NCBI GenBank assembly: GCA_003820635.1
Contig: RPOS01000236.1
Coordinates: 1-9,836, forward strand
Origin: Verrucomicrobiaceae bacterium
GTDB lineage: Bacteria > Verrucomicrobiota > Verrucomicrobiae > Verrucomicrobiales > Akkermansiaceae
Reading direction: 5' to 3'
DNA length: 9,836 bases
Shown here: piece by piece, positions 1 through 5,906 of the stretch
How the letters are laid out: each line of letters opens with the position of its first letter
How positions within the stretch are numbered: position 1 is the stretch's first letter
Position numbers and translations under genes: made by a program
The notes under the pieces: generated by a model
What the model was told of the DNA's origin: nothing
Database searches by the model: none
The model's input: only the letters and a program-made list of their open reading frames with translations

Positions 1-305
1 TAGTTGCCACGGGCGCAATCGGCACAGTCACGGTTGTGACCGATGTTGTGGTGTCAGTGACAGGCGTATCGGCCACAGGTGCGGTTGGCACCGTATCAGT
101 AACGGCTGGCGCTAATGCTGATCCCACGGGCGTATCTGCCACTGGCGCAGTGGGTGCAGTTACGATCACTGGCACCGCAGAGGTCTACCCCACAGGCGTA
201 TCAGCTACTGGCGCAATCGGCACAGTCACGGCTACAAGCGATGTAGAAGTCTATCCAACAGGCGTGCGTGCAGTCTGTGTCATTGGAGACGTCAATGTCT
301 GGGGC
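1..305 (+). repeat. 66-bp tandem repeats encoding 22-residue units
   Basis: Consecutive 66-base units start at 63, 129, 195 and 261, and a preceding unit enters from the left edge. Each begins GGCGT and encodes GVSATGA(V/I)G followed by a variable tail such as EVYPT. The unit at 261 is degenerate (RAVCVIG replaces SATGAVG) and leads into the 11-residue repeats. Third-position differences between units indicate divergence under protein-level constraint rather than fresh duplication. Confidence 0.9.
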
Positions 306-677
306 ATTATTGATGACAGCCAGACTCCCAATTGGACAGGCATTACAACACCGAGCGGCGCTTGGGTGGTTATCCCGGACGGGCAAATCCCAACGTGGGC
401 GAGTATTGATGACACTCAATTGCCGGTATGGACTAGCATCCCAGCAGCACCAGATGGTGGCTGGGCAGTTGTGCCCGCACCCGTGTCTGCATGGGCGGTA
501 ATCAATGACACGCAAACGCCGGGATGGAATAATGTTTCAGATGCTCAGACCCCCGGTTGGGGTGCGATAGACGACACGCAAGTTCCGGGATGGACGCCGG
601 TTAATGACGCACAAACACCGACGTGGACGGCGGTGCCGGATACTCAATCTCCAAATTGGCAGCAAGTAGCTGCGTAA
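1..677 (+). CDS. Tandem-repeat phage virion/fibre-like protein, 5' truncated
   Basis: Partial gene whose frame (codons from base 3) is open from the left edge, so the true start lies upstream. The GTG at 36 lies inside a repeat unit and is not a credible start. The visible part is about 224 residues ending at TAA 675-677. It begins with 22-residue repeats of the type GVSATGAVGTV, then changes after the VNVWG segment to about eleven units of roughly 11 residues with the pattern I-x-D-T-Q-T-P-G-W. No catalytic motif, signal peptide or membrane segment is visible. Short regular repeats rich in Gly, Thr, Val and Trp suggest an elongated beta-rich fibre or surface protein. That, plus its place directly before a tail-fibre gene, suggests a virion appendage, but the function is inferred. 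The TAA overlaps the ribosome binding site of the next gene. Confidence 0.85.
   Translation, partial: VATGAIGTVTVVTDVVVSVTGVSATGAVGTVSVTAGANADPTGVSATGAVGAVTITGTAEVYPTGVSATGAIGTVTATSDVEVYPTGVRAVCVIGDVNVWGIIDDSQTPNWTGITTPSGAWVVIPDGQIPTWASIDDTQLPVWTSIPAAPDGGWAVVPAPVSAWAVINDTQTPGWNNVSDAQTPGWGAIDDTQVPGWTPVNDAQTPTWTAVPDTQSPNWQQVAA
306..674 (+). repeat. About 33-bp repeats encoding 11-residue D-x-Q-x-P-x-W units
   Basis: About eleven imperfect units, with a Trp every 10-12 residues. The best copies are IDDTQLPVW, INDTQTPGW, VSDAQTPGW, IDDTQVPGW and VNDAQTPTW. Some central copies lose the D-x-Q core but keep the Trp (AAPDGGW, PAPVSAW). Repeats run to the C terminus, leaving only QQVAA after the last one. 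Confidence 0.85.
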
Positions 678-680
678 GGA
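676..680 (+). promoter_or_regulatory. Ribosome binding site for the fibre gene
   Basis: AAGGA lies 6 bases before the ATG at 687 and overlaps the TAA stop of the preceding gene. This supports 687 as the fibre start and suggests translational coupling. Confidence 0.7.
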
Positions 681-686
681 CAAAAC

Positions 687-1721
687 ATGGCAACTGCATA
701 TACATCGCTTCTTGGTCTGGCGCTTCCGGTAACGGGTGAGCTTGCCGGCACATGGGGCGACACAGTCAACAACTCCATCACTTCGCTGCTGGACTCGGCT
801 GTCTCTGGCACGACCACACTCAGCACTGACGCCGATGTCACCCTGACAACCACCACGGGTGCGTCTAACCAAGCCCGCCAAGCGATCCTGTTGTGCAGCG
901 GCGCTCGTACCGTCTTGCGCAATATCACTGCCCCCGCACAGTCTAAGCTCTATGTGGTTATCAACAGCACCACCGGCGGCTTCGGCGTAGTGATTCGAGG
1001 TGTCGGCCCCACCACAGGCGTGACCGTGGCCAACGGCAAGACCGCCGTGGTTGTGTGGAATGGCACAGACTTCGTGGAAGTGGCCCCCGCAGTAGCGACT
1101 AACTTGTCCGGTGGCGCAGCAGGCTCAGTACCGTATCAGTCGGCGGCTAATACCACGACCTTCCTCGCCATCGGCGCAGCGAACTACGTGCTGACATCCA
1201 CAGGCACAGCGCCGACATGGACATTGAACACTGGCACAGGCAGTGTGGTGCGAGCTACGTCACCCACGTTGGTAACGCCCATTTTGGGCACCCCGCAATC
1301 GGGCACGCTGACGAACTGCACCGGCTTGCCAATCAGCACGGGCGTGTCTGGCCTTGGCGCCGGGATAGCCACCTTCCTTGCTACGCCTTCCAGCGCAAAC
1401 CTTGCAACTGCCGTGACAGACGAAACTGGCACAGGCGCACTGGTGTTCGGCACCAGTCCTACCCTCGCCACGCCAACCTTCACGACATCCGCCACCTTTC
1501 CGCTGCATATTGGCGGCACAACCACGACCAGCACACTAACGCTGCGCTCCACCTCAAGTGTAGGCACCACCGGCGCAGACATTATTTTCCAAGTGGGCAA
1601 CAACGGTGCGACAGAAGCTGCTCGAATCTTAAATAATGGAAATATGGGGATTGGCACTACTAGCCCCACCAACAAGCTGACTATCGGGGCTGGCGATCTT
1701 CAAATCGACAATGCTCAATAA
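687..1721 (+). CDS. Tail fibre protein, N-terminal part (ends at in-frame TAA)
   Basis: This 344-residue frame has a good AAGGA site upstream. Residues 1-130 form a virion-attachment-like region: YTSLLGLALP, GELAGTWGDTVNN, a Thr-rich stretch and VVVWNGTDFVEVAP. I recognise this start from fibre proteins of uncultured aquatic phages. Residues 150-310 are low-complexity Gly/Thr/Ser with SPTL-x-TP motifs, and residues 318-330 carry the first GNMGIGTTSP module. The frame ends abruptly at TAA 1719-1721 just after LQIDNAQ. The same frame then continues open to 4628 with the same protein style, so this is most likely the front of a single fibre of about 1313 codons. A lone product would be a short fibre without a distal head. 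It probably sits at the tail and contributes to host binding (inferred). Assignment as a fibre is confident; the physiological end is not. Confidence 0.88.
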   Translation: MATAYTSLLGLALPVTGELAGTWGDTVNNSITSLLDSAVSGTTTLSTDADVTLTTTTGASNQARQAILLCSGARTVLRNITAPAQSKLYVVINSTTGGFGVVIRGVGPTTGVTVANGKTAVVVWNGTDFVEVAPAVATNLSGGAAGSVPYQSAANTTTFLAIGAANYVLTSTGTAPTWTLNTGTGSVVRATSPTLVTPILGTPQSGTLTNCTGLPISTGVSGLGAGIATFLATPSSANLATAVTDETGTGALVFGTSPTLATPTFTTSATFPLHIGGTTTTSTLTLRSTSSVGTTGADIIFQVGNNGATEAARILNNGNMGIGTTSPTNKLTIGAGDLQIDNAQ

Positions 1722-1738
1722 GTTCGCGGCAAGATCGC
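1693..1738 (+). other. Perfect 8-bp inverted repeat enclosing the in-frame stop
   Basis: GCGATCTT at 1693-1700 is exactly complementary to AAGATCGC at 1731-1738. The 30-base loop between them contains the TAA at 1719-1721, and the downstream arm begins 9 bases after the stop. There is no U-tract, so it is not a normal terminator. An arm of this length can occur by chance somewhere in a 10-kb window, so a regulatory role is only a possibility. Confidence 0.5.
1719..1721 (+). other. In-frame TAA interrupting the long tail-fibre frame
   Basis: Reading codons from 687, the sequence around the stop is N-A-Q-stop-V-R-G-K-I-A-A-G. One base change would make TAC or TAT (Tyr). The codons between the stop and the ATG at 1758 encode VRGKIAAGTTTR, which reads as ordinary fibre sequence. 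Neighbouring genes use TAA as a true terminator (677, 4628, 4809, 5292, 5897, 7778), so general reassignment of TAA is not supported. Confidence 0.85.
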
Positions 1739-1757
1739 AGCGGGCACGACGACAAGG

Positions 1758-4628
1758 ATGCTGGGCATTAACGCCAGTGATACGCTCTTTATCGGGTCGG
1801 TTGATGCCGCAGTAAGCAGCATTACATTTAATGTCAACGGAACAACCTACGGCGGGTTTGATGCCTCTGGCAACGTTAACTTTACCGGCAACGTCATTCT
1901 CGGGAACGCCACTACCGACACCGTCACGGTGAATGGGTATATGTCAGTGGGGGGCACACCAACAGCTTCTCAAGGTCTGCGAGTTATCCCCAGCGGTCTG
2001 ACGGGAACATCCCAATTCGGGTCTGTGCTATCGCTAACAGCTACGTCTGCCGCAACAGCAGGCGTGGAAGCTGCGCGAGTGCAGGCAGGCACCGCAGCGG
2101 CGGCATTTACAACCGCTTACGCGGCAGGCTTATGGGTTCGGGATGCGCTTCGTGGCGCAGGCTCTACCATTACCAACAATTACGGTATTTACATTGACGA
2201 AAAGGTTGCAGGCACCAACAACTACGGCCTCGTTTCAGTCGTCGCCGCTGGCGCGAATAAGTGGAACCTTTATATTGATGGCACCGCGGCTAACTACTTT
2301 GCAGGCAACGTGGGGATTGGCACAGTTACTCCCGGCTCCCCGCTGACAATCGGTACTGCCACAGCTATCCCTCTGCTTATCAATGGCCAGACAACTGGCG
2401 CCAGCTATATCAGCATCACCAATACGGGCGGGGCGTATGTTGGTGGGGTGAACAATAGTGCAGGCAGTGCGATTGTCAGCGGGCTTGCCTATTCCTCTTT
2501 GGTGGGGACAAATAACGCGACCGCTTTGCAGTTGACCACTAATGGCAATGCACGCCTGACAGTCGACAGCGCAGGCAACGTCGGTATTGGCACAAACGCA
2601 CCCGGTACACTTTTGCAGGTACAGCAAACTTTAGCTAATACATACACCTCTACATCTGCAATAGACGCAGTCCCAATTGGATCACTGACCTCGATTGTTA
2701 ACTTGGCGCAAGCCGCAGATGTCTTTCGCGGGGTTAATTTTTCCTCCAGAAGTGCAGCTGGCGATTTACAAAATGCTTACTTTGGCGCGGTATCCACGGC
2801 CACTGGAAATTCCCCAATCTTTGTGTGGGGTCAACGCACTGGAGCAACTGCGTATGCCGAGCGCATGCGCATCACCAGCGCAGGCGAAGTGCTGATAGGT
2901 GCAACAGCCGCAATTAATAGCTCTAAATTGCTGGTGGCAGGAGTAACCGGCAGCAATCCAGCCGTAATTCAAGGCGGCGCAGCGGCTTCAGCAGTATTGG
3001 CGTTCTACAATAACGCTGCAACAAACAATCGTTTTATGATCGGGCAGGGGTATGGAACCGCATCAGACAACATTGCTTTCATTCAAAACTATGTCAGTGC
3101 AGCTTTAGTCTTTGGTACAAACTCAACCGAACGGATGCGTGTTGATGCTTCTGGCAACGTGGGGATTGGAACGAATGCGCCCACAACTCTTGTACAAGCG
3201 TCTAAAACGCAAAACGCGGACACTAGTATAAGCGTCGTAAATCTGGATACGGGGGCAGCCGCCTCCTCATCTGTACAAGCCGGTTCTGATTCCGGTAATG
3301 CAATTCTAGCTGCTTACGGAAGTGGATTTACGCCTACTGGTGTACGCCTTGCAAGTTCCGCTGCTTTACTTACGTCGGCGGCAAGTACGGGAGGCTTGTC
3401 GATTGGTGCCCGGAATGCTGCGGGGGTCATTCGGTTTTCGACAGGCGGCGATACGGAACGCATGCGCATCGACAGCGCAGGCAACTTAGGATTAGGGATA
3501 ACGCCCAGTGCTTGGAGAACGGCAGCTGGAACAAAAGCATTGCAGATTGGCGTTGGCGGCGCTTTATTTTCTCAAGACTCTTCGGGAACTTATTGGACGG
3601 TACTTACAAGCAATAGTTTTCAAAATACCTCAAACGTAGACGCGTATATAAATACTGGTTTTGCAACTTCCTATACGCAAACATCCGGAAAACATGTCTG
3701 GGCAACAGCCCCCTCCGGCACCGCAGGCGCAACGATCACCTTTACCTCAGCAATGACGCTGGATGCGTCTGGGAATCTTGGGATTGGCACCACTACTCCA
3801 ACTAACCTCTTGTCCCTTGGAGGCAATGCTGCCCGCACGATCTGGATGGAGCGGCACACTACAGCTAATACAGCAGGTAACAACCTGACATTGCAGTCAG
3901 GTGGTGCAACAAGTGGGGCAACCGATAAGACCGGCGGTACGTTGCTGTTGAGCTCGGGCACAGCCACCGGCACAGGCACGTCGATCATTACATTCCTGAC
4001 AGCGACCGCTGGGTCAACCGGTACTGTAGATAACGCTCCGGCAGAGCGGATGCGCATCAACTCTACGGGCAATTTGCTAATCGGCGGCACTACCCCGCAA
4101 GGCAACTCCCGAATTGAATTGCTTGGAACGAACGACGCAACTTCAGCCATTTCGCTTTACCGCTCGGATTTGTCGCACCGTACCGTTATTGGTGCCAACT
4201 ATATTGGCACTTTTACGGCGTCCTCATTTTCGGTGTTTTCAAACTCCCTTGAGCGTATTACTGCCTTGTCAAGTGGCAACGTGGGGATTGGCACGACTAC
4301 GCCGGTTAATAAGCTGCAAGTGAACGGTTCCTTCGGCCGCAATGCACCCGTGACCAAGACCGGTAACTTCACCCTTGGCGACGCAGAAAACTGGCTGATC
4401 TGTAATGGCACGGCGACGATTACAGTGACACTGCCAGCGGCATCTAGCTGGACTGGGCGTGAGGTGATGCTTAAAACCATCGCCGCATTCACGGTGGTGT
4501 CAGCTTCCAGCAACGTAGTACCCTTGATTGGCGGGGCAGCGGGTACGGCAATTTTGGCGGCAACAGCAGGCAAGTGGGTAACGCTGGTGTCGGATGGTAC
4601 AAACTGGATCACAATGGCAGGCGCTTAA
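1758..4628 (+). CDS. Tail fibre protein, distal part with GNVGIGT modules (same frame as 687-1721)
   Basis: This frame continues directly from the 687-1721 gene; 1758 is only the first ATG after the stop. AAGG touches that ATG with no spacing, so independent initiation is doubtful. From 1758 it encodes 956 residues with recurring GNVGIGT-type motifs at residues about 183, 273, 376, 466, 575, 672, 771 and 840, mostly 90-109 residues apart. Several are preceded by ERMRI-x-S-A, the well-known pattern of aquatic phage fibres. The C-terminal region from about residue 856 differs: GNFTLGDAENWLI, TVTLPAASSWTGREV, then VSDGTNWITMAG at the end. It resembles a terminal head domain that would contact the host surface. 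I see no peptidase S74 chaperone catalytic motif. The distal fibre probably determines host binding. TAA at 4626-4628 overlaps the next gene's ribosome binding site. Confidence 0.85.
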   Translation: MLGINASDTLFIGSVDAAVSSITFNVNGTTYGGFDASGNVNFTGNVILGNATTDTVTVNGYMSVGGTPTASQGLRVIPSGLTGTSQFGSVLSLTATSAATAGVEAARVQAGTAAAAFTTAYAAGLWVRDALRGAGSTITNNYGIYIDEKVAGTNNYGLVSVVAAGANKWNLYIDGTAANYFAGNVGIGTVTPGSPLTIGTATAIPLLINGQTTGASYISITNTGGAYVGGVNNSAGSAIVSGLAYSSLVGTNNATALQLTTNGNARLTVDSAGNVGIGTNAPGTLLQVQQTLANTYTSTSAIDAVPIGSLTSIVNLAQAADVFRGVNFSSRSAAGDLQNAYFGAVSTATGNSPIFVWGQRTGATAYAERMRITSAGEVLIGATAAINSSKLLVAGVTGSNPAVIQGGAAASAVLAFYNNAATNNRFMIGQGYGTASDNIAFIQNYVSAALVFGTNSTERMRVDASGNVGIGTNAPTTLVQASKTQNADTSISVVNLDTGAAASSSVQAGSDSGNAILAAYGSGFTPTGVRLASSAALLTSAASTGGLSIGARNAAGVIRFSTGGDTERMRIDSAGNLGLGITPSAWRTAAGTKALQIGVGGALFSQDSSGTYWTVLTSNSFQNTSNVDAYINTGFATSYTQTSGKHVWATAPSGTAGATITFTSAMTLDASGNLGIGTTTPTNLLSLGGNAARTIWMERHTTANTAGNNLTLQSGGATSGATDKTGGTLLLSSGTATGTGTSIITFLTATAGSTGTVDNAPAERMRINSTGNLLIGGTTPQGNSRIELLGTNDATSAISLYRSDLSHRTVIGANYIGTFTASSFSVFSNSLERITALSSGNVGIGTTTPVNKLQVNGSFGRNAPVTKTGNFTLGDAENWLICNGTATITVTLPAASSWTGREVMLKTIAAFTVVSASSNVVPLIGGAAGTAILAATAGKWVTLVSDGTNWITMAGA

Positions 4629-4632
4629 GGAG
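4626..4632 (+). promoter_or_regulatory. Ribosome binding site deciding the holin-like start
   Basis: TAAGGAG overlaps the fibre stop codon and lies 6 bases before ATG 4639. It favours this start over the upstream in-frame GTG at 4594, which lies within the fibre gene. Confidence 0.75.
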
Positions 4633-4638
4633 ATCAAA

Positions 4639-4809
4639 ATGAATCCTGTACTTATTCAAGCATTGGTGCGACACATCCTCACGGCGATTGCCGGGGGGTT
4701 TGCGGTTAAATATGGTGTGGATGGCGGCGCGGCTGAAGCCATCATCGGCGGCGCGTCGGCGCTGGCCGGTGTGGGCTGGTCGATTTACGACAAGAAGAAG
4801 GGCGCATAA
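4639..4809 (+). CDS. Small holin-like membrane protein
   Basis: A 56-residue protein starting MNPVLIQALVRHIL. Two largely hydrophobic, Gly/Ala-rich stretches are seen at about residues 9-27 (HILTAIAGGFAVKYG) and 32-50 (AAEAIIGGASALAGVGWSIY), joined by a short VDGG turn. The tail is charged (YDKKKGA). Size, predicted two-helix layout, basic C terminus and position in front of an endolysin fit small phage holins that permeabilise the inner membrane and let the lysozyme reach peptidoglycan. Similar proteins in uncultured phages start MNP and end with a WSIYDKKK-type tail, as I recall; I cannot check this here. The start is set by TAAGGAG at 4626-4632. The next gene starts one base after its TAA, which suggests coupled translation. 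The holin role is inferred; another small membrane protein is possible. Confidence 0.78.
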   Translation: MNPVLIQALVRHILTAIAGGFAVKYGVDGGAAEAIIGGASALAGVGWSIYDKKKGA

Positions 4810-4810
4810 A

Positions 4811-5143
4811 ATGGCTGTGACTTATACATGGGTGTTCAATCCGCTGGATGTGAAGCTGTCTGAGGATGGCTTGACCAATGTGGTGTATAACGTGAATTGG
4901 CGCTTGATCGGCACTGACGGTACTTACTCGGCCAATGTGTACGGCTCTGTAGGCGTACCGGCTCCGTCGCCCGCAGCCTTCACACCTTACGATCAGCTTA
5001 CCGAAGAGACGGTGCAAGGCTGGGTGGTGGATGCCTTGGGAACCGAGCAAGTGGCCCAATATGAGCAAGGCATTGCCGATCAAATTGCTTTGCAGCAAAA
5101 CCCGGTTGATGCGTCCCTTCCACCTCCTTGGAGTAACACATGA
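4811..5143 (+). CDS. Small conserved-type phage protein (resembles DUF7936)
   Basis: A 110-residue protein starting MAVTYTWVFNPLDVKLSEDGLTNVV. The first 60 residues look like a compact beta domain (VVYNVNWRLIGTDGTYSANVYGSVG), followed by FTPYDQLTEETVQGWVVDALG, a helical stretch and a C-terminal PPPW. I recognise the pattern from small proteins common near fibre and lysis genes of aquatic phages, recently grouped as DUF7936 as far as I recall; function unknown. There is no signal peptide or membrane segment. GAAGGG at 4797-4802, inside the upstream gene, is 8 bases before the ATG. Earlier in-frame starts lie inside the holin-like gene and are not supported. Its TGA overlaps the next ATG. A virion or fibre-assembly accessory role is conceivable but not shown. 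Confidence 0.82.
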   Translation: MAVTYTWVFNPLDVKLSEDGLTNVVYNVNWRLIGTDGTYSANVYGSVGVPAPSPAAFTPYDQLTEETVQGWVVDALGTEQVAQYEQGIADQIALQQNPVDASLPPPWSNT

Positions 5144-5292
5144 TTAAGCTCGAACTGTCTATTGAAGAAACCCAAATCGTTTTGGTGGGCCTGTCCAAGT
5201 TGCCCTACGAAGCTGTTGCTGCTGTAATCGAGAAGATTAAAGAGCAAGCTCAGCCTCAAGTGCAGCCTGCGGAAGAACCCGCAGCGGAGTAA
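5140..5292 (+). CDS. 50-residue conserved-type small phage protein
   Basis: A short gene starting MIKLELSIEETQIVLVGLSKLPYEAV and ending in a Gln/Pro/Glu-rich tail. The start codon overlaps the previous stop as ATGA (5140-5143), and GGAG at 5130-5133 lies 6 bases upstream, both strong signs of a real gene. The body looks like a short beta strand followed by two amphipathic helices (about residues 8-18 and 22-37), and the tail (residues 38-50) appears disordered. Very short proteins with an 'L-x-L-T-x-E-E' start and 'PY-x-x-V' core are frequent in marine and freshwater phages as I recall; no function is known to me. It lies in the lysis cassette but has no membrane segment or lipobox, so it does not look like a spanin. 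Confidence 0.75.
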   Translation: MIKLELSIEETQIVLVGLSKLPYEAVAAVIEKIKEQAQPQVQPAEEPAAE

Positions 5293-5300
5293 GCAGTACA

Positions 5301-5360
5301 ATGGCGGTGAGCGGTCCGGCCTGCTCACCGTCGTGCAGTCAGCCGTGCCAGTGGGACTAA
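5301..5360 (+). CDS. Possible 19-residue Cys-rich microORF
   Basis: ATG at 5301 to TAA at 5358-5360 encodes MAVSGPACSPSCSQPCQWD. It has three Cys spaced C-x3-C-x3-C. GGAG at 5286-5289 is 11 bases upstream, longer than ideal. The frame fills most of the only sizeable gap in the cassette and overlaps the hairpin at 5305-5330. With so short a frame, chance is a serious alternative. Confidence 0.3.
   Translation: MAVSGPACSPSCSQPCQWD
5305..5330 (+). other. 8-bp perfect hairpin in the gap before the lysozyme gene
   Basis: CGGTGAGC (5305-5312) pairs exactly with GCTCACCG (5323-5330) around a 10-base loop. No T-run follows, so a classical intrinsic terminator is unlikely. It might protect or process the mRNA, or regulate lysozyme translation, which begins 54 bases downstream. 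Confidence 0.55.
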
Positions 5361-5384
5361 ACTTCTACGATCACGGACTGACAA

Positions 5385-5897
5385 GTGAAAGAAAACTTCG
5401 ACACAGCGTTTGCCAAACTCATCCGGCATGAGGGCGGTTATGTAAATCACCCGTCTGACCCGGGCGGCATGACCAATCTCGGCGTGACTAAGCGCGTCTG
5501 GGAAGAGTGGGTCGGCCATACTGTCGATGAGAAGACCATGCGCGGGCTTACCCCGGAGATGGTCAAGCCGCTCTATAAACGCAAATACTGGGATAAAGTC
5601 TGCGGCGACGATCTGCCTGCCGGCGTGGATTACTGCGTGTTTGATGCCGCAGTGAATAGCGGCGCGGGTCGTGCGATCAAATGGCTTCAGCAATCGCTGG
5701 GCACAACCCAAGACGGCGCCCTCGGCCCCAAAACACTCGCCGCTGCTAAAGCCGCCGACCCACAACTGCTCGTCGTTGGCTATAACGCCGTTCGCCTCGC
5801 CTTCTTGCAAGACCTACCCACATGGAACACCTTCGGCAAAGGCTGGGGACGGCGCGTGGCTGAGGTCAAACAAGACGCTGCGACCATGACCGCATAA
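5385..5897 (+). CDS. Endolysin: GH108-type lysozyme with C-terminal peptidoglycan-binding domain
   Basis: A 170-residue lysozyme-like hydrolase expected to cleave the peptidoglycan glycan strand at lysis. Residues 9-90 match the GH108 pattern: FAKLIRHEGGYVNHPSDPGGMTNLGVT, with Glu16 in HEGGY as the expected catalytic acid, then LYKRKYWDKVCGDDLP. Residues about 95-165 fit the partner domain seen in this family (PG_binding_3): VFDAAVNSGAGRAIKWLQQSLG, DGALGPKTL and a closing GWGRRVAEV. Length is typical for a complete enzyme. GTG 5385 is the earliest possible start because an in-frame TGA (5379-5381) sits just upstream, and the N terminus aligns with the family. The upstream ribosome binding site is weak, consistent with restrained expression. 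There is no signal peptide, so export would rely on the holin-like protein. No spanin pair is recognisable nearby. Confidence 0.93.
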   Translation: MKENFDTAFAKLIRHEGGYVNHPSDPGGMTNLGVTKRVWEEWVGHTVDEKTMRGLTPEMVKPLYKRKYWDKVCGDDLPAGVDYCVFDAAVNSGAGRAIKWLQQSLGTTQDGALGPKTLAAAKAADPQLLVVGYNAVRLAFLQDLPTWNTFGKGWGRRVAEVKQDAATMTA

Positions 5898-5902
5898 GGA
5901 GG
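5896..5902 (+). promoter_or_regulatory. Strong ribosome binding site deciding a GTG start
   Basis: AAGGAGG, overlapping the lysozyme TAA, lies 4 bases before GTG 5907. This near-perfect site supports a GTG start for the 623-residue protein and suggests high expression, as expected for a virion component. Confidence 0.8.
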
Positions 5903-5906
5903 CATT

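Larger units (their letters stand above)
1638..4320 (+). repeat. Dispersed GNxGIGT fibre modules, period about 270-330 bp
   Basis: Copies of the glycine motif begin at 1638, 2304, 2574, 2883 (variant GEVLIG), 3153, 3480 (GNLGLG), 3771, 4068 (GNLLIG) and 4275. A weaker copy, GNVNFTGNV, begins at 1869. At DNA level GGCAACGTGGGGATTGG recurs at 2304, 3153 and 4275. A preceding ATGCGCATC-type element (Met-Arg-Ile) recurs near 2864, 3461 and 4050, with a variant at 3134. These short identities could support recombination between modules. Confidence 0.85.

Noticed and set aside
1..305. CRISPR array
   Set aside because: The regular repeats have no unique spacers and encode an in-frame protein repeat, with differences concentrated at silent positions.
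36..677. GTG at 36 as the start of the first gene
   Set aside because: The frame is open to the left edge and the repeat unit containing this GTG is continuous with sequence before it, so the gene begins outside the window.
1719..1721. TAA reassigned to an amino acid throughout this genome
   Set aside because: TAA closes at least six neighbouring genes at positions consistent with the next gene's start, so a global code change is not supported.
1758..1760. ATG 1758 as an independent, normal start of a separate gene
   Set aside because: No spaced Shine-Dalgarno sequence precedes it, and the 12 codons between the stop and this ATG read as fibre sequence. It remains only a nominal boundary.
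4594..4638. Upstream extension of the holin-like protein to GTG 4594
   Set aside because: It would lie inside the fibre's C terminus in another frame, while TAAGGAG at 4626-4632 points clearly to ATG 4639.
4688..4810. Upstream extension of the 110-residue protein to ATG 4688
   Set aside because: The added residues are Arg-rich out-of-frame translation of the holin-like gene, and family-like sequence begins at ATG 4811.
5305..5330. Rho-independent terminator
   Set aside because: The stem is good but no T-run follows, and the downstream lysozyme gene has no visible promoter of its own.
5325..5810. 161-residue reverse-strand frame opposite the lysozyme
   Set aside because: It is antisense to a confidently identified GH108 enzyme and has no independent support.
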